A DNA stretch of 8,787 nucleotides from JABHCC01 sp964444375 (GTDB taxonomy: Bacteria; Bacteroidota; Bacteroidia; Bacteroidales; UBA12481): contig CAYUGX010000209.1 in assembly GCA_964444375.1 (NCBI GenBank), positions 1 through 8,787 on the forward strand. Direction: 5' to 3'. Under the pieces are notes generated by a model. That model ran no database searches. It saw nothing but the letters and a program-made list of their open reading frames with translations, and had not been told where the DNA came from. The translations under genes and the position numbers were made by a program. Below, in pieces: positions 1 to 6,352 of the stretch; position 1 is the first letter of the stretch; the number at the start of each line of letters is the position of its first letter.

Positions 1-3000
1 TTGTCAACCATTAAAAATAATTCCTATGAGCAACTTGAGAATGATGATTACTATTACGTTCATCAATACCCAGTATATCAAGACAATATTACGTCCTGGA
101 TAAGTCCGGTTACCCGTTTTCGGATCGGAGAACCTATATTTGAAAGCATCAAGGCCTGCCGCACTGATAATAAGCTTGATGAATTTCCAACTCTTAAGCA
201 AAAACTTGGTGACCAATTTGATCGTGTATCGATTTCTCCTGTTCAATACATATACTTCGGTGAAGAGAATCCTTTTACGCTAAAACACATAGGTGATGTC
301 GCAATCAAGAATCACTCGCCTAGTTTGGTCATGGCAAATGGACACTTTAAAGGAGGTTTCGACCATGGTCACTATCCTGATGTAGATCCTGATCCAAAAT
401 GGGGTACGGAAGATGATTATAAGTACATGATTGATGAACTGCATGATGCTGGCCACCTGTTTATGCCATTCACCTTATTTGCAGGCATGCACTCTGAATC
501 GGATACCTATGCAAATTTGATGAGTCAAACGACAATCGATCAAATTGCTGTGATTGACCGATCAGGTGATCCATTGGAGGAGAAGATAAATGATGAATTA
601 GAATACATAGTTTCGCCTGCAAATCCTCTTGTTTTTAATGAATGGACAAGGTTAGTTGACAAACTGTTTGATGAATACCAGGTCGACTTCTTCTATCAGG
701 ATGTCGTTGGATTGGCTGGTCATGATTATGATTTCAATCCTCATCTGGATAATCCAACCCTAAGTCGGGAAGGTTGGCTAATTGAAACCAAGACTTTTGA
801 TCATCGCTTACAAATAGTGGAAGGTGGTAATGATCGGATGTTGGAAAGTTGTGAAGGATTTATGGGATCATCAATACTATCTCCTGAAATTAGATCATAT
901 CCCGATAATGAATTTGTAAGAGGGATTTATAAGCATTACCCCGTGACTACCACCCTTTTTCACGGCCAGATGATCCCATTTAATTTTTGGTACAATACCA
1001 TTGAAAGACCTCACGATCTCTCATGGAATCTTTTCTACGGTCTGATTTTGGAGGCACCCTTTGATTCGGGAATCTTTTATGGCGATGAAACCCGAAATTG
1101 GCCGCTAGCCATTGCAACTTTTGATTTTCAGAGAGAGGTTGTTTCAAGATTCATCGGCAATGAGGTAACGGATTTCGAATATTTACATGATCAGGTGGCT
1201 CGTATTACGTATGATGACATAAGCATTGTGTTTAATAATGACTCAACAGCAACTTTTGATCTTGAAGACCACATCATATCATCTGATGGGTGCTTGGTCA
1301 CATCAGAGTCAGGAGACCTCATTGCCGGAATTGTTAATCAATTCAATGGATATCCATTACCGGAGGGAGATCATTTTTTAATTGTTAAATACCTTGAGGA
1401 TACGGTTAAGATCATTCACTCCATTGGACCTGAAACTGAATTATTTATTGATTCTCCGTCAGGCTGGTCCCAAAGCAACGATTACTGGGCAGTTGGATAT
1501 GATTCAAATCACAATATCATCGGCTCGCAGGATGTCACATTCATCGGAGGTCAAATGAAGTTTTTATGCAAAGAAAGGCTTGAAGGCCAGCATATTGCTT
1601 ATTACAAAATTTATTCAGCGGTTGAAAAGCCTTATGGATCATGGGAGTATTTCTTCAATGATTTTTGGCAACATGAGGTCTATATGGGCAATCGTTCTTT
1701 CGAAATCTGTATCGAAAGACCCACAGGAAACTTAAAACATATTCTCAACAAGGCCACGGGTGATACAATTTGTCACTCTAGCCTCATTTGGCAAGTTGAG
1801 TTTCCTTCTAATACAGAAGGGGAAAACTTTAAGAATTCGAACAACATTGATAATGATCAAAACTATTCTGACTGGGAATACGATTGGAATGAAAGCGATA
1901 CTATTTTGAAATGGGAATACCGATCGCTGGAAGAAAATGATCTGAATGTAAAAGCAACACTTACGATTGACATCTCAAATGAGGATCAAATTGACTTTCA
2001 AGTGTATATAGAAAATCATCTTGGATATCCAATTGAGAATGTTCGCTTCCCGGGTGAGATTAATCTTCCGACCTCATCAGGTGATTATGTATACATTCCT
2101 TTTCGGTATCCTGGCTTGAGAATAAAAGGAGATTACTTCGAGGATGACTACTACCTTGAGGGGGATTATCCGGATAATCTCTCAGCAAACTACCTCGGTT
2201 TAGATTTTGGACAAAGCCACATGGCCATTTATAGCATCACTAAAGGCCTGCCTGTCCATCCAGTCTCACACCTTCATTACAAACCCTGGACAGCCAAAAC
2301 TAACCATTTATATCATCCATTGTACCGAGTCTATATTCAGGATGAAGAGTCGTGGAATAGCCCGGTTGTCAGGTTTAGAATGGGAAAAGATGTGCAGGAA
2401 ACGCTGAATATGTACCAGGTGGATAACGGAATAGATCAATTCCCCAGCATTCAGGATAAGCTGGAAGAGCAAAAGGATGCCCTTTTGCAATCTCCACTCA
2501 TCTTTTCAGCAATAGGATTATCTATTTACGATTATTCTACAGCCACAGCATTGACCGAGAATTTTCCAGTACCATCATTTATCCTCCTGGACTGGTATTA
2601 TCCGGGATTTGAGGGATTTAATGGCCATCACCCCGATATTTACCCACCTAAAACAGAGTGGGGAACGGAGGAGGAATTCATTTCCATGATTGCCGGTTTT
2701 CAAGAGCAAGGCCATAAAGTAGCGCCCTGGACTGTACCTGTTTGGTGGAATGAAAACTCACCAACCATGCAGACCATTGCTGCTTCTACAGGGATTCAGG
2801 ATATTGCCGTGATAGATCGTGAAGGAAATCCTGCCGAAGCATGGATGGGCCCAAAAGGGTTCATGGTCTCACCAAATCACCCGACAGTAAAAAGTAAGAT
2901 GAATGAATGGTATACTGGCCATAAGGATACCTATCAGTTCGACAATGTTTATGAGCATTGGGATATCGATTACATGATTCATGCGGATTATAATTCAACC

Positions 3001-4164
3001 ATGACAGATGTTGCAGGGTATTTTGATGAATGGTACAAACACCAAAAAAACCGTGCAGATGCAAATCTGTATTTGACCACAGGATTTGATAAGCAAGCTG
3101 AATTTGCACAAGGTTTCATTGGAACCATGTACTATCCGCAAGGAGAAGATCCTCACGTTTTCGGTATAAATGAAGACCTTTGGGATCATTGGCCCATCTC
3201 AACAGCAATGCTGCGTGGTTATTCACTGATTTACCAGGATTATGAAAAACAGACCATAAGCAAAGATGTCCTCTCTTTTAACCTGGCTTTTGGTTGTATG
3301 TTATCTCTTTGGCCTAACGTAATAGGAGATAGTGGATATGGCAGTGATTGGTGGGATGTTGTGGAGGATTTTCAAGTACATGTGATTTCTTACCTTGCGG
3401 ATAGTCGGATAAGCAACTTCGAAAAATTGTCTGAACAACAAACCAAGTCAAGTTTTGGTGATGATTATGTCATCAGAAACCTCGATCGTAACAATGCTTT
3501 CAAATTTACCGACCATACCATAGCATCATTGGGTGCTTATGCAAACCTTCAAACGGCCAATATTAAGGCTGGGGTTTTCACCGGATATAACAACAATTCA
3601 TTGTCAGATGGCGATCATTATATAATTGAGAAGCAAGAAGAAAAGGTCATTACCATTTGGCATCCGAAAGGTGAAAACAGTGAAATAACTATACTGAAGC
3701 CATGGAGTTGGAGTACTGACGAAGCAATAGAGGTCAAAGCATTTATGCAAAATAGTGAGAAGATTATTACGCGAAGCATTGATAGTCGAAAAGTGAAGTT
3801 CATGATGAGTTCTCATGAGAACAATGAAAAAGTCGACCGATTTGAGATTAGATACCGTGGAGAACTATCAGACATGGAGGATGATGTTTTAGCATTCGAT
3901 GGACTCAGTTTCTCTGTTTTCCCGAATCCGGTCAATGATCTTACCAGGGTAAGTTTCAATATTCCATCACCTAGTCATGTGCAGCTTGATTTGATCAACT
4001 TGAAAGGACAAATCATCAAAGAATTGATTGATGAAACTATTCAACAGGGTCAATTCTCACGAGAGTTCTCATTATTACAGGTGCCAGATGGTGTATATAT
4101 TCTTCAATTCAGGAATCAACAGAATATCCTTAGTCAAAAAATATTTGTAGCAAAGAATTACTAA
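1..4164 (+). CDS. Secreted tandem glycosidase-like protein (DUF6259-like) with T9SS sorting domain, 5' partial
   Basis: The reading frame is open from the first base, so the leading TTG is almost certainly an internal Leu codon. No signal peptide or ribosome site is visible; the start lies upstream. The 1387 visible residues hold two related modules. Module 1 covers about residues 20-540 and module 2 about 770-1285, with a beta-rich linker (about 545-765) that looks like the N-terminal sandwich domain of module 2. Matching landmarks are SPVTRFRIG (35-43) and SPVVRFRMG (787-795), IAVIDRSGDP and IAVIDREGNP, and KWGTEDD and EWGTEEE. Candidate catalytic acids align between copies: D234 with D981 and E282 with E1034. 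The fold looks like a (beta/alpha)8 glycosidase. The DUF6259 name is from memory of the family, and the substrate is unknown. The C-terminus (about 1303-1387) is a T9SS sorting domain, so the protein is probably exported to the cell surface or medium. Certain as a gene, moderate as a glycosidase. Confidence 0.85.
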   Translation: MSTIKNNSYEQLENDDYYYVHQYPVYQDNITSWISPVTRFRIGEPIFESIKACRTDNKLDEFPTLKQKLGDQFDRVSISPVQYIYFGEENPFTLKHIGDVAIKNHSPSLVMANGHFKGGFDHGHYPDVDPDPKWGTEDDYKYMIDELHDAGHLFMPFTLFAGMHSESDTYANLMSQTTIDQIAVIDRSGDPLEEKINDELEYIVSPANPLVFNEWTRLVDKLFDEYQVDFFYQDVVGLAGHDYDFNPHLDNPTLSREGWLIETKTFDHRLQIVEGGNDRMLESCEGFMGSSILSPEIRSYPDNEFVRGIYKHYPVTTTLFHGQMIPFNFWYNTIERPHDLSWNLFYGLILEAPFDSGIFYGDETRNWPLAIATFDFQREVVSRFIGNEVTDFEYLHDQVARITYDDISIVFNNDSTATFDLEDHIISSDGCLVTSESGDLIAGIVNQFNGYPLPEGDHFLIVKYLEDTVKIIHSIGPETELFIDSPSGWSQSNDYWAVGYDSNHNIIGSQDVTFIGGQMKFLCKERLEGQHIAYYKIYSAVEKPYGSWEYFFNDFWQHEVYMGNRSFEICIERPTGNLKHILNKATGDTICHSSLIWQVEFPSNTEGENFKNSNNIDNDQNYSDWEYDWNESDTILKWEYRSLEENDLNVKATLTIDISNEDQIDFQVYIENHLGYPIENVRFPGEINLPTSSGDYVYIPFRYPGLRIKGDYFEDDYYLEGDYPDNLSANYLGLDFGQSHMAIYSITKGLPVHPVSHLHYKPWTAKTNHLYHPLYRVYIQDEESWNSPVVRFRMGKDVQETLNMYQVDNGIDQFPSIQDKLEEQKDALLQSPLIFSAIGLSIYDYSTATALTENFPVPSFILLDWYYPGFEGFNGHHPDIYPPKTEWGTEEEFISMIAGFQEQGHKVAPWTVPVWWNENSPTMQTIAASTGIQDIAVIDREGNPAEAWMGPKGFMVSPNHPTVKSKMNEWYTGHKDTYQFDNVYEHWDIDYMIHADYNSTMTDVAGYFDEWYKHQKNRADANLYLTTGFDKQAEFAQGFIGTMYYPQGEDPHVFGINEDLWDHWPISTAMLRGYSLIYQDYEKQTISKDVLSFNLAFGCMLSLWPNVIGDSGYGSDWWDVVEDFQVHVISYLADSRISNFEKLSEQQTKSSFGDDYVIRNLDRNNAFKFTDHTIASLGAYANLQTANIKAGVFTGYNNNSLSDGDHYIIEKQEEKVITIWHPKGENSEITILKPWSWSTDEAIEVKAFMQNSEKIITRSIDSRKVKFMMSSHENNEKVDRFEIRYRGELSDMEDDVLAFDGLSFSVFPNPVNDLTRVSFNIPSPSHVQLDLINLKGQIIKELIDETIQQGQFSREFSLLQVPDGVYILQFRNQQNILSQKIFVAKNY
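91..1620 (+). repeat. Internal duplication, copy 1 of catalytic module
   Basis: Codons 31-540 of the large secreted protein form the first copy of a duplicated module. It holds SWISPVTRFRIGEP, a PDVDPDPKWGTEDD segment, the putative nucleophile region FFYQDVVG (D234) and an acid region MLESCEGFMG (E282). It ends in a beta-rich tail with PEGDHFLIVKY, which matches SDGDHYIIEKQ in copy 2. The copies are diverged at protein level and show no obvious long DNA identity, so the duplication is old. Confidence 0.8.
2341..3858 (+). repeat. Internal duplication, copy 2 of catalytic module
   Basis: Codons 781-1286 repeat the module of copy 1, with an offset of 747-752 residues at all checked landmarks (P36 to P788, D234 to D981, E282 to E1034). 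Copy 2 is richer in Trp around its putative active site (for example APWTVPVWWNE and GSDWWDVVEDF), where copy 1 has MPFTLFAGMHSE. The two sites therefore may differ in substrate preference or activity; this is inference. Confidence 0.8.
3904..4161 (+). other. T9SS type A C-terminal sorting domain
   Basis: Residues about 1302-1387 match the Por/T9SS sorting-domain pattern of Bacteroidota: an FPNPV motif (F1307-V1311), then alternating beta-strands with VQLDLINLKGQ, a PDGVYILQF segment and a final basic strand ending in KIFVAKNY. Such domains direct a Sec-exported protein through the outer membrane, where they are usually cleaved off. This is the strongest single indicator of phylum in the window. 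Confidence 0.93.
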
Positions 4165-4187
4165 GAGATCTTCAAGTAGGTATATAT

Positions 4188-4224
4188 GAAAAAACCACCT
4201 ATCGAACCCAATCGATAAGTGGTT
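4188..4224 (-). terminator. Intrinsic terminator between convergent genes
   Basis: A 13-nt arm (4193-4205) pairs with 4212-4224 with one C-A mismatch around a 6-nt loop. Read on the minus strand, the hairpin is followed directly by a run of six T, as in a Rho-independent terminator. It begins a few bases past the stop of the minus-strand cyclase remnant. On the plus strand only a weak T-rich stretch follows, so termination of the large secreted-protein gene here is possible but less clear. Confidence 0.75.
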
Positions 4225-4229
4225 GATAT

Positions 4230-4658
4230 TTAACGATTTCTGGAATTTATCCTTTTTTCTTTTGTAAAGTCATCTCCCAGTCCTGTTTTTCTTCCTTTAA
4301 ATGGTTCATTTACTATTGTGTCAGTGAGAGCATTATATACGCCTGGATGCCTGAATGCATTTCCGAAATAAGTCTCTCTTCTATATTGACTGATTTTTAC
4401 TTCAGGTGATTCTGCCAATAATTCTTTTTGAATACTCAGGGCACATTTAATTGCAAAAACAGAAGAGTCAAAATAGGCCAGGGATTTATCCTCCCGATGG
4501 TGAATGACTTTCCCTTTGAAGGCAGACACTTGATCTTCAACCACCGTCCTATGATTGTTAAGCACAATCAGGGCTTGTTCTTCATCTTCACGAACTTTCT
4601 TGGTAAAATCCTGAATATCAGATAGCAGAATTACTGCAGTTTGATGCCTTGTTTCCAT
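4230..4658 (-). pseudogene. Truncated class III adenylate/guanylate cyclase remnant
   Basis: The first 80 or so of 142 residues match the N-terminal half of a class III nucleotidyl cyclase domain: AVILLSDIQDFT at residues 8-19 (family pattern like IMFTDIVGYT), then GKVIHHREDKSLAYF at 49-63 (family pattern like GKxxKxxGDGxLAxF). The two metal-binding aspartates appear kept (D14, D57), but the usual Gly before the second Asp is Glu. After about residue 90, where the family has RIGIHLGDV and later the base-recognition and transition-state residues, the sequence is unrelated and basic (ends KRINSRNR). A cyclase domain is normally about 170-190 residues and often precedes TPR or other domains. It is therefore probably inactive, a remnant of a longer gene. 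ATG start at 4658 with only a weak purine stretch upstream. A short intact regulator is a less likely alternative. Confidence 0.6.
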
Positions 4659-4816
4659 CTAGGTCTCTGGTTAGGTTTTGACAGACAACGGATTAAATTA
4701 TGAAATATGAACATAATAGCCTAATCTGTTGAAGAATAACTACTTATCCTGTCTTCAAACTGTTTCTTGTACCCTGTTAAAAGGTAAAAGTTTCCCGTAA
4801 GCTAAACTAAGTTTGT

Positions 4817-4858
4817 CCTACATGATGTAAGAATCACAGCGGAGCTGTGCCTACATGA
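4817..4858. repeat. REP-like hairpin flanked by 9-bp direct repeats
   Basis: CACAGC (4835-4840) and GCTGTG (4844-4849) pair around a GGA loop. The outer segments 4825-4831 and 4850-4856 also pair, with one mismatch that becomes a G-U pair on the minus strand, and a 3-nt bulge lies between. CCTACATGA occurs at 4817-4825 and again at 4850-4858. There is no T-run, so it is not a simple terminator. It may be a small dispersed repeat; a genome-wide copy count is not possible here. Confidence 0.4.
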
Positions 4859-4876
4859 ATGTTTAACATTTTAATT

Positions 4877-5053
4877 GGAGTGATATATATAGTAGAAAAA
4901 TCCTATTAGCAATTGTGATTGCTCTGTTTTATTCAGTTGTTGCAAACTTGAACTCCCTCAGGGAAAGACCCGTTTTGGTGGGTGGGAAATCTATCTTGTG
5001 GAACAAGCTTTTCATGGTCCCCGTGAGCCCCAGGGTCAACTATACGTGATACC
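4877..5053 (+). pseudogene. Possible decayed secreted-protein gene
   Basis: The frame through 4891-4944 reads SRKILLAIVIALFYSVVA, which has the basic, hydrophobic and A-x-A-like layout of a Sec signal peptide. A GGAG lies at 4877-4880, and the expected start position holds ATA (4885), not ATG. One base out of frame, 4947-5036 reads on as LELPQGKTRFGGWEIYL and then AFHGPREPQGQLYVIPW before a stop. A second one-base shift would lead into MDVTGELIFRIDSSGS from 5054. A lost start and two single-base deletions would explain this. I do not recognise the protein, and chance reading is a real alternative because the opposite strand is also open at 4933-5187. Confidence 0.3.
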
Positions 5054-5160
5054 ATGGATGTAACTGGCGAGTTGATTTTCAGAATTGATAGTAGTGGATC
5101 ACTAAGAACCAATTGCGATACAATAACAGATGGTGTTTCGGTTGAGCAAGACAGTGAGTT

Positions 5161-5207
5161 ACAAAACAAAAAAAGCGGACAACTCACGCATAATCTGATG
5201 TTGTCCG
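5161..5207 (-). terminator. Intrinsic terminator of the hepT-mntA operon
   Basis: CGGACAAC (5176-5183) pairs perfectly with GTTGTCCG (5200-5207). A further 3 bp (5184-5186 with 5196-5198) follow after a one-base bulge. On the minus strand the stem is followed by seven T (5168-5174) and then another T-rich patch. It sits 67 nt past the stop codon of the HEPN toxin gene, the only minus-strand gene just upstream. Confidence 0.75.
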
Positions 5208-5274
5208 GTCAAGTGGAGACGCCGGGACAAATGTCGAACCATATGGTAAAAGACCTGTCGAGACTATGGGAATA

Positions 5275-5613
5275 CTATTTTAAGCTAAGCAGTTTCTCAA
5301 CTTCGACTTCCAAGATTGGTAAAGATTTCTGAATAATAAGCCATAGAATATCTGCTGTAACACTATCATAACCGTGAATAATCCGGTTTCTGGTATCCAC
5401 AATTCTTCTTGAATCTGAAATCTGAATATCCGGCTCAAGCTTTAAGATTCTATTTATGGCTTCTCCAATTATTTCCAAATTTCTTTCAGTTGCTTTTTTA
5501 GCTTTTAAATCTGTCTCAAATGCCAGAAAATCTCTGGGTTCAGGTAGAAATGTATAAATTTCATGGATTGACCGCGCTATGTCTTCTAACCAGGTATAAA
5601 TGTCAGGATTCAT
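5275..5613 (-). CDS. hepT: HepT-like HEPN-domain ribonuclease toxin (DUF86)
   Basis: A 112-residue all-helical protein of the usual size for HepT/DUF86 toxins. The family's catalytic motif R-x4-H-x-Y is intact as RNRIIHGY (R75, H80, Y82), preceded by the typical helix KATERNLEIIGEAINRI. In characterised pairs this motif cleaves RNA, and its Tyr is the residue AMPylated by the partner antitoxin; that is family knowledge, not shown here. The ATG at 5613 lies inside the last codons of the antitoxin gene (11-nt overlap), which implies translational coupling, with the antitoxin made first. A terminator follows 67 nt after the stop. No disrupting mutation is seen, so the module looks functional. 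Confidence 0.88.
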   Translation of the reverse strand: MNPDIYTWLEDIARSIHEIYTFLPEPRDFLAFETDLKAKKATERNLEIIGEAINRILKLEPDIQISDSRRIVDTRNRIIHGYDSVTADILWLIIQKSLPILEVEVEKLLSLK

Positions 5614-5902
5614 AAACTACCTGTTTGGTTTTGTTAATTCTGTCAATCAGAAAGGAATTTCTTAGACTTTTCTGCTCCAAAAGATCAATAGGTCTTTTTA
5701 GTATATGCTGTAAAGCAAATTTAACCTGAAAATAATTCTCCCCATAGGTAATTGGATCATCCACATCGAAATCAATAACAAAATCAATATCGCTTTCCGG
5801 TCTGAATTGATCACTTAGAACAGAACCAAAAACATATAATGATTTTACGTTAAATTGTTCGCACAAATTCAGAATCTCGTTTCTATGTTGATCTAGGACC
5901 AT
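5603..5902 (-). CDS. mntA: MntA-like minimal nucleotidyltransferase antitoxin
   Basis: This is a 99-residue protein of the minimal nucleotidyltransferase (MNT) family. The signature G-S-x10-D-x-D is exact: G26 S27, then D38 and D40 in ESDIDFVIDF. A third acidic residue is likely D73 in RPIDLLEQ. In type VII toxin-antitoxin systems this enzyme transfers AMP to a Tyr of the HEPN toxin and silences it. I chose the ATG at 5902; an in-frame TTG at 5926 would add eight residues (YFWKNSN) that do not look like the family. Upstream on the minus strand is TATTTTTG (5923-5916), which fits the Bacteroidota -7 box TAnnTTTG, but no -33 TTTG is seen and the leader would be very short. The gene is first in a two-gene operon and overlaps the toxin gene. 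Confidence 0.87.
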   Translation of the reverse strand: MVLDQHRNEILNLCEQFNVKSLYVFGSVLSDQFRPESDIDFVIDFDVDDPITYGENYFQVKFALQHILKRPIDLLEQKSLRNSFLIDRINKTKQVVYES

Positions 5903-5972
5903 ATTGCTGTTTTTCCAAAAATACAAAAATCATGGAATTGAAGGGATTTAGGCAGTATATTCACAACCACAT

Positions 5973-6015
5973 CAAAACTGGGCCCGACTTGAAATTCAAG
6001 CCGGGCCCAGTTTTG
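5973..6015. terminator. 43-nt near-perfect palindrome, tRNA-type or bidirectional terminator
   Basis: The arms CAAAACTGGGCCCG (5973-5986) and CGGGCCCAGTTTTG (6002-6015) are exact inverse repeats. After one A-C mismatch, CTTGAA (5988-5993) and TTCAAG (5995-6000) continue the symmetry around A5994. The outer A/T blocks give a T-run on either strand, so it can terminate in both directions. On the minus strand it follows the 3' end of the tRNA fragment with no gap, so it was probably that tRNA gene's terminator. It also separates the toxin-antitoxin operon from upstream minus-strand transcription. Confidence 0.8.
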
Positions 6016-6056
6016 TGGAGACGAACGGAATGAACCGTCGACCTCTTGACTGCCAG
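6016..6056 (-). tRNA. 3' half of tRNA-Ala(GGC), truncated at the anticodon loop
   Basis: Read on the minus strand, the 41 nt divide exactly into tRNA parts: anticodon loop CTGGCAG (positions 32-38, anticodon GGC), 3' anticodon stem TCAAG, variable loop AGGTC, T-stem GACGG, T-loop TTCATT, T-stem CCGTT, acceptor 3' strand CGTCTCC and discriminator A. T-stem pairing is intact (one G-U). The T-loop has 6 nt, not 7; the G of the usual TTCGATT is missing. The expected 5' anticodon stem (CTTGA), D-arm and 5' acceptor strand are absent; unrelated sequence begins at 6057. It cannot make a tRNA. CCA is not encoded. The best reading is a displaced 3' half left by integration into a tRNA gene, or a tRNA pseudogene. 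Confidence 0.75.
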
Positions 6057-6352
6057 GATAGAAACCTATTATTATATTACTTACTATCTGATTGTATATG
6101 TTTTACTTATGGATTCTGTAGAACCTCAATTTTTACCATTGTTTGTAATGTAAATACCAGAATGGTAGACACAAGAGTACAAAAGGGCATTCATCCGCAC
6201 CAGGACGGACAAACACCCTTCACCTATACTCTATGAAAAAAAATACTAGGTCAATATTTTCTAATGTCCAGTTCTTTTAATGATTTTTACTTGAGGGTAA
6301 CATTCATAATGAGGACTACTATATGGATAAAAGTTGTTTTTTGAAAACCATT
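6057..6352. other. Noncoding A+T-rich gap
   Basis: No convincing gene lies in these 296 nt. The only plus-strand reading frame of note starts inside the tRNA half and has no family-like sequence. The one clear structure is the minus-strand hairpin at 6183-6220. If the tRNA half is an attachment-site scar, this gap would be the first DNA of the former insertion, but no integrase or excisionase fragment is recognisable. Confidence 0.6.
6179..6220 (-). terminator. Strand-specific hairpin, likely terminator of the susD-tlpA operon
   Basis: Segments 6183-6197 and 6206-6220 form a 15-bp stem with an 8-nt loop on the minus strand. Four of the pairs are G-U there, while the same positions are C-A mismatches on the plus strand, which points to a minus-strand RNA. 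TTTTG follows the stem. It lies about 130 nt past the stop codon of the thioredoxin lipoprotein gene and would give its mRNA a stable 3' end. Confidence 0.6.

Noticed and set aside
1..3. TTG at the first base as start codon of the large secreted protein
   Set aside because: It is at the window edge with no ribosome site or signal peptide, and module 1 lacks its N-terminal domain, so the gene surely begins upstream.
4700..4760. Bacteroidota-type promoter before the cyclase remnant
   Set aside because: A minus-strand TTTG with a downstream TATTCTTC matches only four of six fixed bases of the -7 box, too weak to call.
4933..5187. An 84-codon minus-strand reading frame
   Set aside because: No recognisable motif or ribosome site; it overlaps the terminator of the toxin-antitoxin operon and the possible ghost gene on the other strand.
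6134..6167. 7-bp inverted repeat TACCATT/AATGGTA with a 20-nt loop
   Set aside because: Short stem, long loop, no T-run; expected by chance in A+T-rich DNA.
6015..6236. A 73-codon plus-strand reading frame
   Set aside because: It starts inside the tRNA half, runs through the minus-strand hairpin and shows no protein-family features.
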